5,936 bases of DNA from Candidatus Aenigmatarchaeota archaeon (GTDB lineage Archaea; Aenigmatarchaeota; Aenigmatarchaeia; QMZP01), in assembly GCA_016202785.1 (NCBI GenBank), contig JACQOC010000042.1:1-5936 (forward strand), in the 5' to 3' direction. Under the pieces are notes generated by a model, which saw nothing but the letters and a program-made list of their open reading frames with translations, was not told the DNA's origin and ran no database searches. Positions 3,301-5,936 of the stretch are shown here, piece by piece. The position numbers and the translations under genes were made by a program. Each line of letters opens with the position of its first letter. Position 1 is the stretch's first letter.

Positions 3301-5936
3301 ACGCCTACAGACACAGACTGCACCGCGCCTGCGCCCACCTGCGCAGGCACTTCAAGAAGGACGTACACAGCCTCATGCTCAGACGGCAATTGCGGAGCAA
3401 TCTCCTCTGATACATCATGCCCGACATCCGGCTGCAGCGGCAGCTGGCGACAGACAGGCGGCTGCTCGGACGGAGCGTGCTATTTGAACAACGCTGAGAA
3501 CTGTGCTGACCGCAATGGCTGGGTCGACACAAGCGGGTGCTACGCTGACTGTGACAATGGCTGGGCGCGCACCTCAAAGAACCAGGAGTACCGCGACTAC
3601 GGATGCTCGTCCGGCAGCTGCAGCTACAGCGTCACAGCCACGCGGAAGGTTGCGTGCAGCACAGGCGCTTACTGCGCTGACAGCAACGGCTGGCACGGCG
3701 GCGGCGAGAACGGCTGCGGGACCCCGGACGATCCGACTTCATATTACAGGACTTATGGATGCTCCAGCGGCGCGTGCACTTACAGCAGTACTGACTCAAA
3801 GGACTGCGACAGCTCTGACGGCTGGCACGGCGGCGGCAACAGCGGCGGGTGCGGCGCCGACCCGTCCTCGGAAGACAGGGATTATTATGTCACCGCAAAC
3901 TCGAACTCATGCACGTATTCAGGCTGCAACAGCCAGAACTGCGACTCTCAGGACGTGTGCGGAAACGTCTGCGAAGGCAGCGTGATACGGCAGTATCTTG
4001 ATTCGTATGTCGTTGCCAATACAGGCTCGTGCAGTTCGTATTACGGCCCTGTAGTCGAGGACTGCTCAACGAAGGCGAGCACGGACAGCGACGGAGACAA
4101 CCCGCAGTCGCAGGGAACAGCCGCCGACTACACCGGCTGCTCAGGAGGCTCGTGCACAACAGGTTCATTAACCGACAGTTGCGCAAGCTCTACTACCGTG
4201 ACTGAATACCTTGCAAGCGGCTCGAGCTACACAAGCTACGTCAAGAACTGCGAGGAGTACGAAGGCGAATATTATTGCAGCGGCAACAGCAGGGTGCGCA
4301 GAGACTGGGGCTGCGCGTCAGGCGCGTGCAGCGATGCTGCTGCTTCGGACACTGTCGTGCAGGTTTGCGCCGACGGCTGCTCTAACGGCCAATGCAACGG
4401 AGACCCGTGCTCAGGAGTCGCGTGCTCCGGCGACGGCTGGTATGATGCCGGCAGCCAGTACGCGGCGTGCAACGCGGGGCAGGCGTGCGCTGCGCAGAAC
4501 CAGGATTATCGCGACTACGGCTGCTCATCAGGCTCGTGCACTTACAGCGTGACTGATGCAAGGACAGTTTATTCTAACTGCAGCACATGCCCCCCGGCAA
4601 GCTGCAGCGGCGCCACGCGATACTACAATGGCGGCTGCTCGAACGGGCAATGCACCTTTAACAACAACCAGGACTGCAGCGAAGACAACGGCTGGTATGA
4701 CAAAGGAAGCAGCTACGCTTGCTGCGACGGTTTGTCAAAGGCGACATGCCAGGACCAGGAATACCGCGATTATTACTGCTCCAGCGGCTCATGCGCATCT
4801 TACACTGTCACGAACACGCGGACGCAAACATCAGGCCCGGCTGCGTGCGACTCGCCGCCTGCCAGCTACTGCAGCGGCACCACGCGCGTTTATTATTCTT
4901 CAAGCGGCTCATGTTCCAGCGGGGCATGCATCTATGCTTCAAGCAACACCACATGCCTGCACGGCTGCTCCGCAGGAACGTGCAACAACGACCCGTGCGC
5001 AGGCGTAACGTGCAACGCGCCTCCTGCTGCTACATGCGTGGACAGCCGCACGCTTCGCGCCTATAATTCGCCCGGCTCGTGCTCGGGCGGCAGCTGCAGC
5101 TATTCTTCCACAGATACTGCATGCACCTACAGCTGCTCAGGCGGCGCGTGCAACTCCAACCCGTGCTCGCCGAACCCATGCACCAGCCCTCCAGGCAGCT
5201 CTTGCAGTGGGAATGACCGTGTAACTTATGGCAGCACTGGAGCATGCACGCCGAGCGGCGCGAACTACAGTTGCGCATATCCGGAGAGCAGGCAGGCATG
5301 CAAGTCCGGCTGCTCCGGGGGAATGTGCAACGCAGACCAGTGCACAGCCGGCGCGCGCACAGCCGAAGATTTCCCTGACATATTCACGTATGGCGCGGCC
5401 GGGAACTGGACAGTGAGATTCGGAGACGGCTCGGGCGACCTGGCGCCGCAGGCTTCAGGAACCTGGTCGCCCGGCTGGACGGTCATGCCGGCGAAATTCA
5501 ACTATGACAGCTACACAGACCTGCTCCTTTACAGTGCGAAGACAGGCGCATGGTTCAAGACGAACAGCGACGGCAAGGGCGGATTCTCCTACGAAAGCGG
5601 CAAATGGCTGCCTGACTGGACTGTCACTATAATGAACCTGAACGGCGACGGGCTGCACGACGCCTTCCTTTACAATCCGGAATCAGGCGCGTGGTTAAGG
5701 TGCCTTAGCGGCAGCGGCTTCAGCTGCGGCGCGCAGGGAACGTGGAGCGCGGGCTGGAACATTTATCCGGCGAGATTCAATTACGACAGCCTTGACGACC
5801 TGTTGGTGTATAATGCCGGTTCAGGCGCGTGGTTCCGCGTGACCAACGACGATTCCGCGTTCACAGAGGCTGCGGACTACGCAGGCGGGACATGGTCGCC
5901 TGGCTGGAGCATCTATCCGGGCGACTTCAACGGCGA
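1..5936 (+). CDS. Giant modular secreted/cell-surface protein, internal fragment open at both ends
   Basis: Frame 1 has no stop codon across all 1,978 codons, and its translation is recognisable protein domains from end to end, so this is the real gene. Start and stop lie outside the window; no signal peptide, membrane anchor or sorting signal can be seen. In order it carries an Ig-like domain, a LamG-like domain, a Rossmann-like domain, two CARDB-like domains, a second Rossmann-like domain, a He_PIG-like Ig domain, a long Cys-rich repeat array and a VCBS/FG-GAP-like propeller. Such domains are known from extracellular adhesion and surface-layer-associated proteins. The roughly 93 cysteines of the array only make sense if they form disulfides outside the cytoplasm. 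No catalytic motif was found, so I infer a structural or binding role. ATA and AGG/AGA codons are common despite GC near 57%, which favours an archaeal host. Exact function is unknown. Confidence 0.96.
379..975 (+). other. LamG / concanavalin-A-like beta-sandwich domain (about residues 127-325)
   Basis: It opens with a 'DGEGLQDGAAVPGW' segment (140-153), like the 'F-E-x-G...PGW' opening of many carbohydrate- or surface-binding jelly-roll domains. It continues through hydrophobic strands (IVTVDYWHF, AMALFGAG, FLTVWKND, RWYVGAA, HIIITIDT, LFNVSIDGQQV) and closes with 'DSYVDDIVIKG' (315-325). That last strand, with Asp-Asp before a hydrophobic run, is a strong hallmark of LamG/Laminin_G_3 modules. 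The length, about 200 residues, is normal. C136 and C201 may pair. Relatives bind glycans or other surface ligands; the ligand here cannot be read. The domain sits between a possible first strand of a Rossmann-like domain (116-124) and the rest of that domain (333 onward), so it may be nested. Confidence 0.75.
997..1545 (+). other. Rossmann-like (GATase1/ThuA-type fold) domain, copy 1, non-catalytic
   Basis: Residues 333-515 show a strand 'MKAVLWSEGDEF' (353-364), a helix ending 'LIDYAAGGG', and a strand 'RLLLEGSEIA' (383-392). Then come 'DDFMLNVTH' and a C-terminal part with 'FYPDS' (452-456), an 'ASW' strand (466-468), a strand 'TAFLPFSFDAL', and a last helix ending 'MLGWLI'. This is the pattern of the class I glutamine-amidotransferase-like / ThuA / DUF4350 fold found in secreted multi-domain proteins. 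At the usual nucleophile elbow there is Gly-Ser-Glu rather than Gly-x-Cys-x-Gly, and no His-Glu pair is evident, so amidotransferase or peptidase activity is unlikely. The first beta-alpha unit is missing here compared with copy 2 (716-910), unless residues 116-124 supply it across the LamG insert. Confidence 0.7.
1549..1830 (+). other. CARDB-type domain 1 (about residues 517-610)
   Basis: After a Gly-Ser linker, residues 521-610 form a short beta-sandwich: 'YIKNITMQP', 'PAEINLSLGIF', 'VKFRLYVDGAESFEG', 'TTLARNFSAGTHKVEFIL', ending 'ESDYLNNNATAVI'. The final Glu-x-Asp-Tyr-x-Asn-Asn-Asn-Ala segment is the typical end of CARDB domains (cell-adhesion related, Pfam PF07705), where an acidic-Asn-Asn run precedes the last strand. 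It is somewhat diverged; the central strands are closer to consensus in the next domain. Five potential glycosylation sequons (N524, N540, N568, N575, N602) fall in under 90 residues. CARDB modules usually act as spacers on archaeal and bacterial surface proteins. Confidence 0.7.
1834..2142 (+). other. CARDB domain 2 (about residues 612-714)
   Basis: This is a near-textbook CARDB module. It begins 'PEILVHDMSFLPTNPKKGD' (614-632) with the standard Asn-Pro turn. It continues with 'VSIIAHIKNNGG' (634-645), matching the usual 'xxxVxNxG', then 'GEAMELAAAWKA' and 'NITVEADP'. It closes with 'NSIAEHDETNNAMSAEI' (697-713), the Ile-x-Glu-x-Asp-Glu-x-Asn-Asn hallmark. It joins CARDB 1 through a one- or two-residue linker and runs straight into the second Rossmann-like domain at C716. 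Sequons are at N657 and N688. The family is an extracellular Ig-like spacer or adhesion module; no specific ligand is implied. Confidence 0.9.
2146..2730 (+). other. Rossmann-like (GATase1/ThuA-type fold) domain, copy 2, non-catalytic
   Basis: Residues 716-910 repeat the domain seen at 333-515, here with a complete N-terminus: strand 'GIALVSNDN' (721-729), helix 'SAVWTEALRKGG' (741-752), strand 'YCFDTFR'. The rest aligns with copy 1: 'YKLLIWSAGDF' (770-780) with 'MKAVLWSEGDEF', 'KKVFEGADIA' (799-808) with 'RLLLEGSEIA', 'FDY' (851-853) with 'FDY' (444-446), 'YPDSM' with 'YPDSL', 'GIASW' (866-870) with 'ALASW', and a final helix 'LAANILKFML'. C754 aligns with C333. The segment from about 809 to 840 is shorter than in copy 1 and lacks the 'FMLNVTH' stretch. 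The nucleophile-elbow position is Gly-Ala-Asp, so no catalysis is expected. The two copies probably arose by an old internal duplication, with the CARDB pair between them. Confidence 0.7.
2677..2699 (+). repeat. 23-base exact direct repeat, copy 1
   Basis: The 23 bases at 2677-2699 are identical to 2764-2786, 87 bases on and in the same reading frame; both encode VTEGETLA. Here the motif lies near the end of Rossmann-like copy 2, just before its last helix. The flanking base on each side differs between the copies. Confidence 0.9.
2731..2985 (+). other. He_PIG-type / cadherin-like Ig domain (about residues 911-995)
   Basis: The segment follows the putative-Ig (He_PIG, PF05345) pattern closely: 'VTEGETLAFKLDATDADND' (922-940), 'SLTFSASGMPQGASL' (941-955), 'GFSWTPKAGQAGTY' (959-972), 'NVTFYATDGTDTDSET' (973-988), 'IAIEV'. 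The Asp-Ala-Asp-x-Asp loop and the 'FSWTP...GTYxVTFxATDG' core are family hallmarks, and the acidic loop is a likely calcium site. The length of about 85 residues is standard. A Lys-rich hinge (994-996) links it to the Cys-rich array. These domains are common in extracellular adhesins. Its first strand shares an exact 23-base repeat with the end of the preceding domain. Confidence 0.85.
2764..2786 (+). repeat. 23-base exact direct repeat, copy 2
   Basis: This is the second copy of the repeat at 2677-2699. Here VTEGETLA is the expected first strand of the He_PIG-type Ig domain (922-929), so this is probably the native position and copy 1 the derived one. Confidence 0.9.
2989..3504 (+). repeat. 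N-terminal block of the Cys array: one A-type unit and irregular short units (997-1168)
   Basis: The first unit (C999-C1040) is a full A-type repeat: 'DPCEGVTCNSPPAGYC', a Tyr-rich strand 'ARMYYNSSGTC', 'CSGGTC', then a tail to C1040. It is nearly the same in layout as the unit at 1665-1708, although about 670 residues away. Three shorter units follow, with cores CAGGTC (1059), CSSGTC (1093) and CSDGNC (1126), spaced 33-34 residues apart. Each starts with a Pro-rich 'C-x-x-P-x-P-x-C' head and an 'SRRTY' strand. A fourth core, CSDGAC (1155), comes after only 29 residues. Cys spacing is regular enough to infer tandem duplication. Confidence 0.8.
3686..3705 (+). repeat. 20-base exact direct repeat, copy 1 (GWHGGG)
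   Basis: The bases at 3686-3705 are identical to 3818-3837, in frame and 132 bases (44 codons) apart. They cover the Gly-Trp-His-Gly-Gly-Gly loop of two neighbouring B-type Cys repeats. The 44-residue step is the local repeat period. Confidence 0.9.
3818..3837 (+). repeat. 20-base exact direct repeat, copy 2 (GWHGGG)
   Basis: This is the second copy of the repeat at 3686-3705, in the next B-type unit. Bases around it have diverged more, so the identity marks either a recent tandem duplication or local gene conversion. Confidence 0.9.
3943..4395 (+). repeat. Degenerate middle of the Cys array (residues 1315-1465)
   Basis: Here the repeats are poorly conserved and Cys is sparser (about 17 in 151 residues). 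Recognisable remnants are 'CSGGSC' (1380), 'CASGAC' (1438) and 'CSNGQC' (1460), and an acidic head 'TDSDGDN' (1361-1367) in the place of the DGW motif. Between them are longer Tyr/Ser/Val stretches without a Cys: 'SVIRQYLDSYVVANTGS' (1327-1343) and 'STTVTEYLASGSSYTSYV' (1397-1414). Both look like extended versions of the Tyr-rich strand that precedes the core. This block may be an older duplication or a region under different selection. No separate domain was recognised. Confidence 0.65.
4396..4848 (+). repeat. Hybrid A/B and B-type Cys repeats (residues 1466-1616)
   Basis: The block opens with an A-type head 'DPCSGVAC' (1468-1475) that passes directly into a B-type body 'SGDGWYDAGSQYAAC' (1476-1490) and 'NQDYRDYGCSSGSCTYSVT' (1500-1518). 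A short A-like unit follows ('CPPASC', 'TRYYNGGCSNGQC', 1530-1551). A second B unit then runs from 'CSEDNGWYDKGSSYACC' (1559-1575) to 'DQEYRDYYCSSGSC' (1585-1598). The B cores here match the one at 1196-1210 almost residue for residue, but their codons differ at many third positions, so the duplications are old and protein sequence has been held. Vicinal Cys1574-Cys1575 is unusual within the array. Confidence 0.8.
4846..5343 (+). repeat. C-terminal A-type Cys repeats with PC linkers (residues 1616-1781)
   Basis: Three A-type units stand in tandem: 1616-1652 ('CDSPPASYC', 'RVYYSSSGSCSSGAC'), 1666-1708 ('CAGVTCNAPPAATC', 'RAYNSPGSCSGGSC') and 1727-1767 ('CTSPPGSSC', 'RVTYGSTGACTPSG'). Each is followed by a 14-residue linker of the form x-x-x-C-S-x-G-x-C-N-x-x-P/Q-C, at 1653-1666, 1709-1722 and 1768-1781. 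A fourth copy of the linker occurs earlier, at 1457-1470. The last A unit has lost the compact C-S-x-G-x-C core and has nine residues between C1749 and C1758. The array stops at C1781, five residues before the propeller begins. Confidence 0.85.
5356..5936 (+). other. VCBS/FG-GAP-like beta-propeller repeats, truncated by window end (residue 1786 onward)
   Basis: A repeat of 46-50 residues occurs four times with marker Trp pairs: 'GTWSPGW' (1820-1826), 'GKWLPDW' (1867-1873), 'GTWSAGW' (1913-1919) and 'GTWSPGW' (1963-1969). After each comes an 'x-F/L-N-x-D' loop and an 'x-D-L-L-L-Y' strand: 'FNYDSYTDLLLY' (1833-1844), 'LNGDGLHDAFLY' (1880-1891), 'FNYDSLDDLLVY' (1926-1937), and 'DFNG' at the window end. 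'TGAWF' or 'SGAWL/F' strands follow. The N/D-x-D-x-x-x-D loop is the calcium-binding signature of VCBS/FG-GAP/integrin-alpha-like propeller blades. An earlier blade (about 1788-1818, 'EDFPDIFTYGAAGNW') lacks most of the loop. Propellers of this family usually have seven blades, so more should follow downstream. Likely role: ligand binding or adhesion outside the cell. Confidence 0.8.

Larger units (their letters stand above)
3502..3942 (+). repeat. B-type Cys repeats with NGW/DGW heads (residues 1168-1314)
   Basis: Three head motifs, 'CADRNGW' (1168), 'CADSNGW' (1225) and 'CDSSDGW' (1269), each lead through a Gly-rich loop to a Tyr/Arg strand and a paired-Cys core: 'EYRDYGCSSGSCSYS' (1196-1210), 'YYRTYGCSSGACTYS' (1248-1262) and a decayed 'DYYVTANSNSCTYSGC' (1294-1309). 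The first unit has an extra, second 'DNGW' head at 1185-1188. The last two units share an exact 20-base repeat (GWHGGG) 44 codons apart. From memory, DGW...EYRDY.CSxGxC repeats occur in archaeal surface proteins; I cannot confirm this here. The acidic heads could bind calcium, which is inference. Confidence 0.8.
2989..5343 (+). repeat. Cys-rich repeat array, about 785 residues with about 93 cysteines (997-1781)
   Basis: From C999 to C1781, about 12% of residues are Cys, against about ten in the rest of the window. The recurring core is C-[S/A]-x-G-x-C, which I count 18 times by hand (at 1026, 1059, 1093, 1126, 1155, 1202, 1254, 1380, 1438, 1460, 1508, 1546, 1593, 1638, 1656, 1694, 1712 and 1771). 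It is usually preceded by a Tyr/Arg-rich strand and followed 7-10 residues later by another Cys. Gly, Ser, Thr, Asn, Asp and Tyr dominate, with few hydrophobics, so each unit is probably held by disulfides rather than a core. Two unit types occur: A (C-x-G-V-T-C-N-x-P-P) and B (D-G-W...Y-R-D-Y-x-C-S-S-G-S-C). They are annotated separately. Family relatives are structural surface repeats; no enzymatic role is suggested. Confidence 0.9.

Noticed and set aside
2831..3577. Minus-strand Cys- and Arg-rich open frames that look like small disulfide-rich peptides
   Set aside because: GCA/GCG (Ala) sense codons read antisense as TGC/CGC, giving false Cys and Arg runs. They are shadows of the sense array.
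3686..3837. Possible CRISPR or DNA-level direct-repeat element
   Set aside because: There are only two copies of 20 bases, in frame, in phase with protein repeats, and without regular spacers.
3122..5008. Series of long Ala/Thr/Arg-rich open frames in frame 2 over the Cys array (3122-3487, 3503-3985, 4211-4552, 4556-5008)
   Set aside because: They arise because TGC, GGC, AGC and ACN codons read one base on give GCN, CAN and similar stop-free codons. The products are low-complexity, without domains, and the frame is repeatedly broken by stops, whereas frame 1 gives coherent repeats.
2989..5343. Cys array read as EGF-like, disintegrin, ferredoxin or zinc-finger domains
   Set aside because: The spacing C-x4-C-x7-C-x13-C-x4-C-x8-C does not fit EGF or disintegrin. 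CxxC pairs are rare, so iron-sulfur or zinc sites are unlikely. Cys-rich structural repeats fit better.
1..5936. Promoters, ribosome binding sites, terminators or RNA genes within the window
   Set aside because: The coding frame fills the whole window. Purine-rich stretches such as near 983-995 are ordinary Lys/Glu codons, and no in-frame stop precedes any candidate start.

Overview
The whole window lies inside one very long protein-coding gene on the + strand. Frame 1 reads from base 1 to base 5936 without a stop (1,978 codons plus two bases). Neither the start codon nor the stop codon is in the window, so the gene runs past both ends, and any gene finder that needs a start and a stop inside the window will miss it. 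Open frames elsewhere are shadows of this one. I see no RNA gene, promoter, terminator, CRISPR array or mobile element, and no room between genes for them.

The product is a giant modular protein that should act outside the cytoplasm. Residue numbers below count from window base 1. The order is: the end of one Ig-like strand plus an Ig-like beta-sandwich (1-112); a LamG/concanavalin-A-like sandwich (about 127-325) that may be nested in a Rossmann-like domain; the body of that domain, related to the glutamine-amidotransferase/ThuA fold but without catalytic residues (333-515); two CARDB-type domains (517-610 and 612-714); a second, complete copy of the Rossmann-like domain (716-910); a He_PIG-type Ig domain (911-995); about 785 residues of cysteine-rich repeats with about 93 Cys (997-1781); and a C-terminal VCBS/FG-GAP-like propeller with a 46-50 residue period (1786 onward), cut by the window end.

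The likely source is an archaeon, possibly an uncultured DPANN-type or euryarchaeal lineage. The reasons are GC near 57% by eye with frequent ATA (Ile) and AGG/AGA (Arg) codons, CARDB and related Ig modules, many N-x-S/T sequons, and Cys-rich 'DGW...EYRDY.CSSGSC' repeats that I associate from memory with archaeal surface proteins. A bacterium from a candidate phylum is not excluded.

No ligand or enzymatic activity can be assigned. The build suggests a rigid stalk: N-terminal sandwich domains rich in potential glycosylation sites, a disulfide-rich rod, then a propeller. It could serve as a cell-surface adhesin, sheath or cell-contact protein.
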